A stretch of DNA of 64,000 bases from Fagopyrum homotropicum (GCA_033239125.1 BSWB01000002.1:157838409-157902408), one strand, 5' to 3'; shown: positions 11,531 through 22,225, counted from the stretch's first letter. Notes: generated by a model from the sequence alone, not told the origin. Made by a program: numbers and translations.

Positions 11531-14500
11531 ATGGTTGTACGGATGTGTGCATGGAACATCCGGGGCCTCAATGACCCTACCAAACAAAAAGCCATCCAAA
11601 ACCTTGCTAAGAAGCAATCACTCGATCTTTTCGCAATCCTTGAGACTAGACTACGACCAGACAATGAAAAAAGAATATCCAATCACCTTTTCCCTTCCTG
11701 GAATCAGATTTCTAACTCCTCCTACGCTCACAACTGCCGCATTTGGATTTGGTGGAATCCCGCCAAGTTACATCTCACAACCACCATGATCACCGATCAA
11801 CTCATCCACTGCCACATTACAAGCCCTCTTCATAACCCAACTCAGACCACCTTTGCTGATATCTCCTTCATCTACGCCCATAATGCACCGGATGATAGAA
11901 CAAGCCTCTGGGACTCTATCAGCACCTTGCAACTGCTCAACACCAACCGCCCTTGGGCCCTTTTGGGGGATTTCAATGTCACTTTATCCCCAGATGAGAA
12001 ACTTACGAATAATCAGCACAACCTCTCTCAACCGTCCTGCGAGATTGCGACCTGTTTTGAACAAAACGATCTATCGGATCTTCCCTACTCTGGCTGTAAA
12101 TACACTTGGTGCAACAAGCAGATGACTACAAGAATTTGGAGCAAACTGGATCGAATCATATCCAACAATGCATGGTCCTCTGCCTTTCCTGGATCTATGG
12201 CCACCTTTGGCAATGCTGGGGTCTCTGATCACTCCCCAGCGCTCCTATTCACTGACTGTACAACGCCACAAAGAGCCTTTCCATTCAGATTTAACAACAT
12301 ATGGACTCAACACGAAGCCTTTGCTGATACTGTCAAGCTCGCCTGGGACTCAGATATTGCTGGAAACCCTATGTTCAGGCTCACCAGGAAACTAAAGATT
12401 CTGAAACCATTACTCAAAAAATTTCCCAGTGTTCGATTGGAGGACCTCCATGCCTGTATCGCAGAAAACCAAAACCTGCTTGACATTACCCAGACTCGGA
12501 TACAGAATGATCCCCTCAACACTACTCTCCTTGAGACTGAGGAACGGCTTACCATTGCACTTAAAAACGATCTTGCCTGCCTTCATTCTGCCTTAGGCCA
12601 GCTCTCCAAGGAAAAGTGGATCCGACATGGTGATCAATGTTCTACTTTTTTCTTCAAGAGTATTAAGTCCCGCAGATGTGCAAATCTCATTAATACCATA
12701 CAATCCTCCAACGGGGACATGCTCTATGATTATGATTCCATTGGAACCACTCTGGTTAACCACTTCAGCAAAGCTCTTAACCACTGCAGCCCATGTCCTA
12801 ACCTACCCTTCCCAACTGTCATCCTTCCCACCCTTAGCCTTGATGACATCGATGCCCTCAATTCGCCTGTCTTACCTGATGAGATCAAGAATGCTCTTTT
12901 CAGCATTGGGGATAACAAAGCCCCCGGGCCGGATGGTTTCACCTCCTTCTTCTTCAAGGAGGCGTGGAGCATCATACAACATGATTTCACTGAGGCTGTT
13001 TGCGATTTCTTCATTAACAAAAGGATGCTCAAACAAGTGAATCACACATCTATCGCCCTTATTGCTAAGCGTGATGGTCCCATTGCTCCATCGGACTACA
13101 GACCTATTTCCTGCTGTAACACGGTTTACAAGACCATCTCCAAGATCCTTGCTAGACGGATCAACCGTGTCCTTCCTAGACTCATCAGTACCAACCAAAG
13201 CGCCTTTGTTGCCAAACGATCCATCAAACATAATGTTCTACTATGTCAAGAGCTACTCCAAAAATACAGCAGGAAACATATTTCTCCTAGGGCTGCGATG
13301 AAGGTTGACATATCCAAAGCTTTCGATACTGTGAACCACAACTTCATCCTCCATTGCCTCCAACAAATGGGCTTCTCTTCCCCTTTCATCCAATTGATTC
13401 GTGAATGCATCACCACTCCCTCCTATTCAGTCAACTACAATGGGACCCTGATTGGGCACTTCACTGGTACTCGTGGTCTGAGACAGGGTTGCCCTCTCTC
13501 CCCACCTCTCTTTGTAATCTCCATGGAATTTCTTTCCAGGATGATTTCTGAGAAAACCTCAAACCCGGACTTCAATCACCACCCGAAATGCTCCCAACCC
13601 ACCATCACGCACCTTGCTTTCGCTGATGACCTCCTTCTCCTTTGTCGTGGGGACCCCAAATCCATCACTATCCTCAAAGACACCCTGGATGAGTTCGGTA
13701 CCTTCTCTGGACTTGTTATCAACCCTTCGAAATCGCAAATTTTTACGGGTGGTATGAATGCATTTGAAGCTGAAGAGGCGGCTCGTATCACCGGAATGAG
13801 TATTGGCAACCTTCCCTTTCTTTACCTTGGTGTTCCTATTGGAGGGCAACGCTTGAGGATTCTCGACTACCTGCCTCTGATTCACAAAATTACCCGGCGA
13901 ATTCACTCCTGGAGCGCAAAATCTCTGTCCTACGCCGGACGTGCCCAGATCATAAGATCCATCCTCTTTGCTACTAGTCAGTATTGGAGCTCGATGTTCT
14001 TTATTCCGGTAAGTGTGATCAACACCATTAACAAACTCATTCGCTCTTACTTTTGGTCCGGAACTACCTCTAGTAAGCGCGCTCTCGTTGCTTGGGACAC
14101 AATCTGCACACCTAAATTGAATGGTGGGTTGGGCTTCCCTGACCTTGCTGTCAGGAACAAAGTAGCCCTCTCAAAGCTCTTACTCGGACTGGATCGGGAT
14201 AACCCGAACATTTGGGCAAAATGGGTTAACAACCACCTGTTTAATCGTGGTGAGTCAATTTGGAGCTGCTCAGCAAGGACCTCTCATAGCTCCTTCTGGA
14301 AATCTCTATTATCCCTCAGAGACGAGATTCCTTCTCCTCCAATGGGTCGACCGCGGGAGGAGATGATCACCAACGTGGATGGCTCCTTCTCAAAGAGGAA
14401 GACCTACGGCATTTTCAAACCCTACCCCCCTGTTGATCCTCACTCTCCACTCAAAGCCATTTGGCTCTCATCCAATATCCCTCGAACCGCTTTCATTGCC

Positions 14501-14959
14501 TGGCTTGCGGGACTTAACCGTCTCCCTACGCTCACAAAGCTCCGTACCTGGAACATGACCATTGACGACACCTGCAAGCTTTGCAGCAACGCTCCGGAGG
14601 ATGGTGAGCATCTTTGGCACCATTGTAGCTACAGCTCCACTGTGCTGGACATCGTCTCTTGCTGGACCATGACGCCCCCTCCTGCGCCCTACTCCAACTG
14701 CATCTGGAGTTGGCTCGCCAACTGGTCTAGCCGGAAGCCGCTTCCGATGGACTGTATCAGGATCGCTACTATCACCGCCTTCCTCTACCATATCTGGATT
14801 GCCAGGAATAAAATGCTTTACTGCCAAACATTCATCAACCCTATCGAATGTGCGAATATGATCATTCGGAATGTGAAGCAGCACTTCAACTATAACTGGA
14901 AGGACAGAACTCGCCCCACTCTCGATATGGCCTTCAATCTGAATCTATGCCTCCATTGA
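11531..14959 (+). CDS. LINE ORF2: endonuclease-reverse transcriptase
   Basis: Intact 1142-aa protein. Residues about 5-235 form an exonuclease/endonuclease/phosphatase-type nuclease (CAWNIRGLN, AILETRL, LLGDFNV, SDHSPALL) that nicks target DNA. Residues about 430-740 are the reverse transcriptase (NKAPGPDGFTS, YRPISCCN, NQSAFV, KVDISKAFDTV, GLRQGCPLSP and FADDLLLL with catalytic D699-D700). Around 1015-1035 is the zf-RVT zinc-binding domain (CKLCSNAPEDGEHLW, HHCSYS). No RNase H domain is present. Length and order match plant L1 elements. The ATG immediately follows the stop of the frame upstream, so translation may be coupled. Confidence 0.95.
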   Translation: MVVRMCAWNIRGLNDPTKQKAIQNLAKKQSLDLFAILETRLRPDNEKRISNHLFPSWNQISNSSYAHNCRIWIWWNPAKLHLTTTMITDQLIHCHITSPLHNPTQTTFADISFIYAHNAPDDRTSLWDSISTLQLLNTNRPWALLGDFNVTLSPDEKLTNNQHNLSQPSCEIATCFEQNDLSDLPYSGCKYTWCNKQMTTRIWSKLDRIISNNAWSSAFPGSMATFGNAGVSDHSPALLFTDCTTPQRAFPFRFNNIWTQHEAFADTVKLAWDSDIAGNPMFRLTRKLKILKPLLKKFPSVRLEDLHACIAENQNLLDITQTRIQNDPLNTTLLETEERLTIALKNDLACLHSALGQLSKEKWIRHGDQCSTFFFKSIKSRRCANLINTIQSSNGDMLYDYDSIGTTLVNHFSKALNHCSPCPNLPFPTVILPTLSLDDIDALNSPVLPDEIKNALFSIGDNKAPGPDGFTSFFFKEAWSIIQHDFTEAVCDFFINKRMLKQVNHTSIALIAKRDGPIAPSDYRPISCCNTVYKTISKILARRINRVLPRLISTNQSAFVAKRSIKHNVLLCQELLQKYSRKHISPRAAMKVDISKAFDTVNHNFILHCLQQMGFSSPFIQLIRECITTPSYSVNYNGTLIGHFTGTRGLRQGCPLSPPLFVISMEFLSRMISEKTSNPDFNHHPKCSQPTITHLAFADDLLLLCRGDPKSITILKDTLDEFGTFSGLVINPSKSQIFTGGMNAFEAEEAARITGMSIGNLPFLYLGVPIGGQRLRILDYLPLIHKITRRIHSWSAKSLSYAGRAQIIRSILFATSQYWSSMFFIPVSVINTINKLIRSYFWSGTTSSKRALVAWDTICTPKLNGGLGFPDLAVRNKVALSKLLLGLDRDNPNIWAKWVNNHLFNRGESIWSCSARTSHSSFWKSLLSLRDEIPSPPMGRPREEMITNVDGSFSKRKTYGIFKPYPPVDPHSPLKAIWLSSNIPRTAFIAWLAGLNRLPTLTKLRTWNMTIDDTCKLCSNAPEDGEHLWHHCSYSSTVLDIVSCWTMTPPPAPYSNCIWSWLANWSSRKPLPMDCIRIATITAFLYHIWIARNKMLYCQTFINPIECANMIIRNVKQHFNYNWKDRTRPTLDMAFNLNLCLH

Positions 14960-15110
14960 TCCGTCTTCTACCTCCATGATACTTCTTGTTATCATGCTAC
15001 TCCTATTATGTCTCCTATGATTATGCTCTTGATCCTCTTCTGTAATCTGTACATTATTCTTAATACAATTAACTTTTTAAAAAAAATAAAAATAAATAAA
15101 TCTTGTATAT

Positions 15111-16257
15111 TTTTTAAATCAATTTCTTACATCAAAAATTATAAAAATAAAATTTTATTATAAATTTATTAAGAGGGACAAACACTAAAAATGTTTTAAT
15201 ACATATAAATCCGAATCACCCTTAATCTATTACCTACTTGAATGTATTATCTCATTATTTAGTCTATGTCAGCTATTTCATTCCGTGAAATATCTTCATA
15301 TAATACAATCTTGTATTTAACAGATTATAATATGTTTAATATAAAGTTTAAACTATAGTAATAAGATTTTAGTCAAGGAGAAACGATCATCATTCAATGT
15401 TATGATCTTTCTTGCAAGGTAGTAGCTTTAATATATATATGCCCGAAGTAATGTGCAAGTATATAGTTAAGTGAAAATTATGTGATAATTATTAAATATG
15501 ATATTAAAACTTACTAATCATTATTGTAAAGTACTAACAAATATTATGCTAAAACGAACTTTATATGTACTTCGAAACCATTGAAATACCATAGTTGGAT
15601 ACCCTTCCTTCGGTCATATTCAATTCCCTACATGGATACTCTAGGTCGGAATTATCTTTGTCTAATATTGTTGGTCTGAATTTTGTTATGTGTAGGTCAA
15701 CCCTCGTCAAATATTCTTGGCCGGAATACCCATCAAAATACCCAGTCTAAATTTGTTTACTCGAAATAACCGTGTTGGAGTAACATCTGGTCGGAACGCC
15801 ATTAAAAAACACCACGTTAAAGTTTCCAACGTCGAAATACACCACTTTAAAATGACCTAAAATAAACCCACAAAAATTCCTTAGTTGGAATCCCCTAGTC
15901 ATAATTCTCTATGTGGAATTTTCTCTGGTCGTAATTCTTCTAGTTAGGAAATATTAACAAAGTCAAGTTGAAGAGAGCATATTAAAAAGCTTCACTGTCT
16001 CCAAATTTGACGCGGACGAATATATAGATATTTATTCGAATTCATGTACGCGGTACTCAGGTTTTAAAAAAATATATAAAAAAGAGAGAAAATAAGCAAT
16101 ATTTATGAACTTGCTCGAGGTTTAGCCGGTGTTACTTGCTCTATATTGACAACAACAAAAAATAATTTTGTCATGCGTTACTTAAATCGTATTAAATTTT
16201 TATGGACTTTGATATCATCTATTTATCTTAAGTTTCTTTTCATTATAATTTTTCTTC
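15111..16257. other. AT-rich intergenic DNA, no gene seen
   Basis: Between the LINE and the MITE. It contains a diffuse reiteration of (G)TCGGAAT-like words around 15600-15920, suggesting a very old degenerate short repeat. No reading frame, splice pattern or mobile-element terminus could be supported. Confidence 0.5.
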
Positions 16258-16266
16258 TATTTCATA

Positions 16267-17045
16267 GGGTATTATTCAAGTAAGGCCCATTATTGCGGTA
16301 CGGCCGTGCGGCCGTACCGCAGGGCGACACGTGTCCCGAAAAAAAAAAAAAAAAATTTTTTTTTTTTTTTTTTTTTTAAAAACGAGTAAAAGTAATAGTT
16401 CAAAACTTATTATGGAATAGTTCATAACTTATAAAAGGATAATTCATGAATTATAATAGAATAGTTCATAGTGTAAAATTCATAAAGGATTGAAAGTAAT
16501 AGTTCAAAACTTATTAAGTAATAGTTCATAACTTCTAAAAGGATAGTTCATAAATTATAATAGAATAGTTCATAGTGCAAAATTTATAAAGGAGTGAAAG
16601 TAATAGTTCAAAACTTATTATGGGATAGTTCATGAATTATAATAGAATAGTTCATGAATTATAATAGAATAGTTTAAAGTGCAAAAATTTATAAAGGAGT
16701 GAAAGTAATAGTTCAAAACTTATTATGGGATAGTTCATGAATTATAATAGAATAGTTCATGGATTATATTAAAAAGTAATAGTTCATGGATTATATAGGA
16801 ATAGTTCAAAGTTTATAGGATAATAGTGCATAAATTATAACATGATAGTTCAAATAAATTTTCATTAGTTTCCGTAAAAAAAAAAAAAAAAAAAAAATCG
16901 TTTCAGAAAAGAGGAAAAAAAAAATAAAAAAATAAAAATAAATTTTTTTTTTTTTTTTTTTTTCGGGACACGTGTCGCCCTGCGGTACGGCCGTACGGCC
17001 GTACGGCCGTACCGCAATAAAAGGGCCGTACCTGAACATTTACCC
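16267..17045. mobile_element. Mutator-type MITE with long palindromic terminal repeats
   Basis: 779 bp flanked by the 9-bp duplication TATTTCATA (16258-16266 and 17046-17054), the length typical of Mutator-like elements. The left end GGGTATTATTCA and right end (inverted) GGGTAAATGTTCA continue inward as matching arms through a GTACGGCC-rich palindrome, then GGGCGACACGTGTCCCG, then A/T runs. There is no transposase. The inner palindromes are self-complementary in each arm, so each end can fold alone as well as pair with the other. The middle is filled with tandem repeats. Confidence 0.85.
16384..16860. repeat. Tandem repeats inside the MITE
   Basis: Roughly four units of about 100-105 bp, each starting AGTAATAGTTCAAAACTTAT, with an embedded shorter repeat ATAGTTCAT(G/A)AATTATAATAGA that is itself multiplied in the third and fourth units. 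Repeat units are separated by a few substitutions, so the array grew by unequal exchange or slippage. Confidence 0.85.
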
Positions 17046-17110
17046 TATTTCATAAGTTGTTTTTATTGATTCAAAGTAGTTTTTACTGAATAAAAAAATA
17101 ATAATGACTC

Positions 17111-17234
17111 CTAATTTCGGAATTAACCATTGTAGCCTTTAACCTACCTATATATACTCGCAGCAGACATCTCTAATTTCGGAATTGACCATTCTAGCCT
17201 TTAACCTACCTATATCTACTCGCAGCAGTCATCT
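17111..17234. repeat. 62-bp direct tandem duplication
   Basis: Two copies (17111-17172 and 17173-17234) of a segment starting CTAATTTCGGAATT and ending GCAGCAG(A/T)CATCT, differing at a handful of positions. It lies directly upstream of an open, exon-like stretch, so it may duplicate a promoter or 5' UTR. Confidence 0.85.
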
Positions 17235-17814
17235 CTTTTCTTTACCCCTCAATTTTCTCCGATCTTCTCTTCCTGTTTCAAATCTACTAAGAAGAAGACT
17301 CCTGTCTCCTGTTTCGACCCAACTAACAAGAAGACCAAGGAGCAGAATCGGAGTTTCTACTCAATCGACGATGATGAGATCGTCGAAGCTCAACGCCGGC
17401 CAAATTTACCTATATGTCCATTGTTATTATCTGAGCACCACCGCAATAAGGTAACTACTGAGTTATACTCTAAATCTATAAATATATTTATCTCTGTAGT
17501 TGTTGTTGAAGCTAATACACTGTCTTTTGCTATGCTTTTAGGTTTTTGCAGATCTGGTATCACGAATCTGGCTTAATAATGAATCAAATCAAGGATCGAT
17601 GGGTCGTCGAAGTAGAGGTTTGCTGCAACAACCGGATTGTTCAAAAAATGAGGTAATACATCACTTACTTACGTCCTTGTTAATACATCATCTCAGCTTA
17701 AAATCATTGAGTGCATCTATTCCAAAAATCTCTCTTTCAAGCAACAACCTCTCCTCGTTCTTGCACAGGACAAGGACAATAGTTTCAAGCATGTCAAATT
17801 GTGACGAGAAATGA
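17235..17814 (+). pseudogene. Unrecognised plant gene fragment, at least two exons
   Basis: From about 17233 one plus frame is open for some 70 codons (KSTKKKTPVSCFD, KKTKEQNRSFYS, then acidic IDDDEIVEAQRRPN), ending AATAAG/GTAACT at about 17449-17450. A pyrimidine-rich stretch and TTTTAG at about 17542 or TTGCAG near 17550 could be the acceptor; the next open stretch (SRIWLNNESNQGSMGRRSRG, then QQPDCSKNE) ends at AATGAG/GTAATA near 17652. A Lys-rich segment could be a nuclear signal. I do not recognise the family and see no start codon upstream, so this may be a gene fragment. Confidence 0.35.
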
Positions 17815-17835
17815 AAAAGAGCTTCCTTGAACACC

Positions 17836-18063
17836 ATGCATGAAGATTGCAGGGTTGATCTTCCTTATCATGTGGATTCTGATCCACCACGAGTTAGCTT
17901 TGAGATTGTCTCTTTTGAAAATAAATTGGAGAGTTTCTTGAATGGGCATGCAACTTTTAGCACATCTGAAGCAAATCTTTTAATGATGAGAGAGCTCTAC
18001 AAATCTGAGTTCCTGTCCAGCCAAACGAACCTCGAGTCCATTAGCAAAACAATGAGACAATAA
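17836..18063 (+). CDS. Small ORF, unknown product (possible terminal exon)
   Basis: 75 codons from ATG at 17836: MHEDCRVDLPYHVDSD, FEIVSFENKLESFLNG, ending ISKTMRQ. Composition is protein-like (mixed, amphipathic, no low complexity). It could be the last exon of the gene fragment just upstream. I find no recognisable domain. Confidence 0.3.
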   Translation: MHEDCRVDLPYHVDSDPPRVSFEIVSFENKLESFLNGHATFSTSEANLLMMRELYKSEFLSSQTNLESISKTMRQ

Positions 18064-18331
18064 GGAGAACCCATAAGCAATTATTCGAGTGCTTTGTTGG
18101 GATGAACCCATAAGCAAAAATTCCGGGAATCAAATACTTAATATCATAATGTTCTTGACTGGGATTGTGTACTTCTCCGTAATAAGATTCTTTTTTTGTT
18201 CTTCATTTTTTTTTTACTATTATCTTGAATTGTTGTGATTCTATATGATTTGATCAACTAGAACGGCCTTTTTTAGATGAAGTACTGCACAATATATGAT
18301 CGAAGTGAATCTTCCTTTTTTTGCACTCCTA
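18064..18331. other. AT-rich flank, no gene seen
   Basis: T-runs and no supported frame. It ends at the candidate Helitron terminus. Confidence 0.4.
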
Positions 18332-18362
18332 CTAGGTGCGCACCATGCGCGAAGCGCGTGGT
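18332..18362 (-). mobile_element. Candidate Helitron 3' terminus
   Basis: On the minus strand the sequence reads CCACGCGCTTCGCGCATGG, a GC-rich hairpin (CGCG...CGCG with nearby GCGC), then TGCGCAC and CTAG, followed by T. A short GC hairpin about ten bases before a CTRR end next to a T is the hallmark of a Helitron 3' end. The element would extend to the right. Its 5' TC end was not identified, and no Rep/helicase coding is present, so it would be non-autonomous. Confidence 0.5.
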
Positions 18363-18702
18363 TGGAATAAGACGATTATTTGATAAGATACGTCAATACA
18401 TATGAATGTGTAAAACACTTAGACCGATTAATGTGTATTCTATCCAGAGATTTTTTTAATAAGATTATCGAATCGGGTCAAGCGCAAAATGACATATACC
18501 GACTCCAGAAGTACGAGAATGAAAGAATATTATTGCAATTCACAATTACATATGGTTTCCAACTCAAGTTTCTTATTTCATTGATTAAATTATAAGCACA
18601 TTAGACACCCCAAATTTCTTAAAGAAGAAGAATAAGTAAATAAAAACCCTAAACAAAACATTAATGAACAAAATTAAACCGATAATCAGATGGTTTCCAA
18701 AC
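18363..18702. other. No gene supported
   Basis: A 71-codon plus frame (18380-18595) has no recognised motif. The stretch is AT-rich and may be the body of the candidate Helitron. Confidence 0.4.
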
Positions 18703-20418
18703 TATGATAAAGATGTAGCATCGTTCACAAATTCGTCAAGACTCTCTTCGCTCTTGCACTGTGACCAACCCTGCCTCTCTTCTAGTAACGATGGAGATTC
18801 TTCTTTCATGATAGCAAACTTGCAATAAAGAACAATAAGCTTCCCCAAATGCTCCTCGCCCAAACTCACCCACCTTTGTTTTGCCGACGATCTGTTACTT
18901 TTTTGTAGGGGTAACATCACTTCTATAAACATCTTAAGGAACACGTTGGATCACTTTGGCAAATATTTTGGGCTCCTCGTGAACCCCTCCAAGTCGGCCC
19001 TCTACCTTGGCGGGATCTCTCCTGATGACATTGAACGTCTCTCTAATGCTTCTAGGCTGCCGATCGGATCCCTCCCGTTCACTTATTTGGGCATCCCGGT
19101 GGGCAGTAAACGTCTTAACATTAGAGAATTCTCTCCTCTTATCTCAAAGATCACAAGCTAAATCACCTCCTGGAGTGCAAGAAGTCTCTCCTACGCCGGT
19201 AGAAAGCAAATTGTTGCTACTATTCTCATGTCGGTCCATCTCTATTGGTGCTCTGTCCTGCCTATCCCCATATCAATCATTGACAAGATCCAAGGACTAC
19301 TCCGCTCATTCCTCTGGTCCGGTAAATCATCTTCTACCCGTTCCTTGGTTGCCTAGAATGTCATCTGCACCCCCTATGAAGATGGGGGTTTGGGTTTTAA
19401 AGAAATATTGTCCTGGAACAAGGCCTGCATCTCCAAACAAATATTTGACCTTGCATCACCTAACCCCACTGCAAATCTATGGACCAAATGGGTATCCAAC
19501 AATATCCTCAAGGGTTCATCCATTTGACTCTACCCCCCTCCTACAAGCACAACTTCATCTGGAACTCGATGATCAAGATCAGAGACGAGATTCTGAGCAT
19601 TATATCCGGCCCCTTGTTCGTACAGCTCGCTTCTAGCCCAAACGGCAGGTTCAAAACCTTAACTGCATACAACATCATTTGGAAGCCCTCCCCAACCTCT
19701 ACTCCTTACGGGCTGCACCAGATATGGAAAGGAACTAACATCCCTAAGTGTAGCTTCATCACTTGGATCGCTAGCCATAACCGTCTCCCTATCCTCTCTA
19801 AGCTCCTCCATTGGAACATCATTCAGGATGATACTTACAAACTCTATAACTCTCATAAAGAAGATCAGGACCATCTTCTCCACAATTGTAGCTACTCCAC
19901 TCTTGTTCTTGACCTTGTCTCTAGATGGACCCGCACCCTCCCTCCCTACCCTTACGACCATAACATTTGGGGATGGATCTGCTCCCTCAACCCACAAAAC
20001 ATGACCTCATAACCCACATCCGTATCTCTTCCATCTATAGCTTCATCTACTTCGTTTGGAAAGCTAGGAATGATCTCATCTACAACAACACTCCCACCCA
20101 CCCTGCAGCCTGTGCTATGTCTGCCATCTATGCTACTAAAAATTTCGTCGCTTCCAACTGGAAAGATCGCTCCCCCAGCTCCATCATGTGGAGTAACATT
20201 CTCGGCATTCACTTTAATTAATCCTGCTTCGCAATCTGTAATTTGTAATTTGCTTCCCTTGGTCTAGTAGACCTCCCACTCTTGTAAATGCTCTCTAGTT
20301 ACTAATATACAAATTATTCAAAAAAAAAAGCTTGTTGTCATACAACAAAACTCCCAATTCATCAAGTATTATGAAATAATACTTGTTTAGTTCAACACAC
20401 CAATAAACACAAAGCCAT
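18703..20418 (-). pseudogene. Minus-strand coding fragment split by a LINE
   Basis: Two pieces, about 20418-20334 and 18842-18703, read as one continuous minus frame when the LINE and one copy of AAGCTT are disregarded: ILDELGVLLYDNKL before the LINE and IVLYCKFAIMKEESPSLLEE after it, ending SLDEFVNDATSLS and a stop at about 18703. Continuity across the insertion argues it was coding when the LINE arrived. I do not recognise the protein; it looks like a C-terminal part. Its upstream side is cut by chromovirus copy 2 at 20419. Confidence 0.45.
18843..20327 (+). mobile_element. 5'-truncated LINE, decayed ORF2
   Basis: Starts inside RT (PNAPRPKLTHLCFADDLLLF) and continues through FTYLGIPVGSKRL, the thumb region and a degenerate zf-RVT domain in which cysteines are replaced (DDTYKLYNSHKEDQDHLL), ending in an A-run at about 20320-20329. 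There are at least three stops or frameshifts (near 19159, 19354, 19450-19530 and 20010). AAGCTT flanks both ends (18837-18842 and 20328-20333), a short target duplication or microhomology. It is related to, but clearly older than, the LINE at 9736-15096. Confidence 0.85.
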
Positions 20419-22111
20419 TGTAACACCCCAAGTTCTAGGAACTCGAAGCGCTACGGGCTAGGACCACACAATGGGTCCCGACCCTCAGAGTAGCAACAAC
20501 ACAACGGATCTTACAACAAGGCACAGACGAATAAAAACCAAAACTCAATATAAAGCCAAAGGTTTAAACAAAAGAAAGCGTAAAAAGACTCGCAGCCGAG
20601 TTCAAAACATAAGGGAAACAACAAAAGAAACATAAACCCAATACCGTCCTATAATGTACGGGAACCCCGGCTGACCACATCATCCGGATCACTCAGCAGC
20701 ATCCCGAACCTGCGGAACATCTACAACGACGGTATAAACCGTTAGCTAACATTCTAGATACTAGCATAAGCGTAAAGGCACAAACACACATTAGGTAACG
20801 TAAACATATAGTATGCTTTCACTCAACCGGTTATTATCTTTCATTAAGTCACTCATTACTAACTCAACTTCTTTTGTCACACGAGAATCCTTTCAAAACT
20901 CGCCCCCGCTTCCGTCTACCAACAGGAATAGATCAATACTATCCGTTACCTGCATGCCTGAGTCGCAAGAGCACTTTCTAGTTTCCCTAATTCTGAATAG
21001 ACAAGCGGTCACCGCCCGATTATTAGACACTTGGGCCAATTAAAGTTATAAGGGTGAATCCTAGTCCGGTTATCCGTTATAACAAGAATAAACAACACAA
21101 ACAAGCCATTACAATCCAACTAATACGTGGAATGAAACTAAGTAAGTCCAAGGGACTTACCTCACACAAAGGTAACTCAAAGCTCGGAAACAACTCAAGA
21201 GCAACTCCATTTCCCTCAAGAAAGGAGCAAGGGAAAGCCTGTTCACACAAGCATCACGAATCAGGAACGAAACGGTTGCTAGAAGTCTATACCTTCTAGT
21301 CTCAATGATCTCTAAGGGATCTCCACAAGCTAAGGGCTCAACCCTAGTTTGAAAGCACTCATTGGAGGTAAACAACATCCAAAATATGTAAGGAAAGGAA
21401 CGACGAAAGCAAGGAAGGAAGTAACTCACAAGAACGGGAGTTACTTCAGAGGAAACCGCATGGGAGGTTGACAGAGACACAGGGGCGGATGGCCGCGGGG
21501 GCAGGGATGTGCAGGCCCGGGGGCGGCTGCGTGACAGAAAGCGCTGTCGGCTTTCTCTTCGACAGAACTCACAGCAAGGGACACCAAAGCTCGAACCTTT
21601 GATTTCAACACGTCAAGACTCTACTCCAAAGAGCCTAAGAACAACGAGAAGCCAATAAGAATCAAGGTTCAAACTTGATTCTTCGAGAAGAAGAAAAGGA
21701 GAGAAAGAAGGAGAAAACAAAAAGAAAGAAGGAAGGAAGCATGTTGCAGTACATAAACGTAAGGAAAAACAAAGAATGAAGAACTTACACATTCAACAAG
21801 ATCACATAGAAGCAAGGGAACGGCTGTAGCTCTAAGGATTGAAGATGAATGCAAGAAATGGGAAAAGGAGGAAAAGGCGGGAATATAGAGACGGGCTAAA
21901 AAGATAGAAGGAAGGACGTCTAGGGTTAAGAATAACATAAGGAAGCCGGTCCATAGATTGAAGATCGGATCTTTTAGTTATGGAAAGAAGATAAAACGAA
22001 CGAAAACAGATCGGGCGCAATCTGTCGCAAATCCTCAGGGGCGGATCATCTCAGCCGCAAGGGCGGCCTTCTTCACAGCGGGGGCGGTGAAGGCAAAACT
22101 TGGTTCTTACA
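20419..22111 (-). repeat. 3' LTR of chromovirus copy 2
   Basis: 1693 bp, minus orientation, from TGTAACACCCC to TTCTTACA. It aligns with the copy 3 LTRs at 48460-50172 and 54971-56693, including the GC-rich inverted-repeat cluster at its sense start (about 22020-22095 here). The polypurine-like tract and the end of pol follow at 22112-22225. The only possible host-side duplication, GCCAT, cannot be checked because the other end is lost. Confidence 0.9.
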
Positions 22112-22225
22112 TCAGATCCCCTAAAAAGAAGTTCCGTCCCGAAACTTGCAAAAGCCGAACGATCACATAACAACACACTGTTCAGATCAAAACTCATATA
22201 TTCCCACTCAGGGCACGTAACTTAA

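Larger units (their letters stand above)
9736..15096 (+). mobile_element. Full-length L1-type LINE with intact ORFs
   Basis: Non-LTR retrotransposon flanked by the 14-bp duplication TAAATCTTGTATAT (9722-9735 and 15097-15110). The order is a GC-rich 5' leader (about 9736-9881), ORF1 (9882-11264, possibly extended to 11530), ORF2 (11531-14959), a short 3' UTR and an A-rich tail (about 15076-15096). A perfect duplication, full length and an unbroken 1142-codon ORF2 point to recent insertion and possible competence. The only suspicious lesion is the ORF1 frame change at a run of seven C's. Its A-rich tail and T-rich target fit target-primed reverse transcription. Confidence 0.95.

Noticed and set aside
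14468..14884. 138-codon minus ORF inside the LINE, and other antisense ORFs over ORF1/ORF2
   Set aside because: Shadows of the real ORF2 codon pattern; no independent motif.
16335..16380. Poly-A/poly-T runs as a LINE or processed-pseudogene tail
   Set aside because: They are mirrored in the other arm (about 16876-16964) and belong to the inverted-repeat structure of the MITE.
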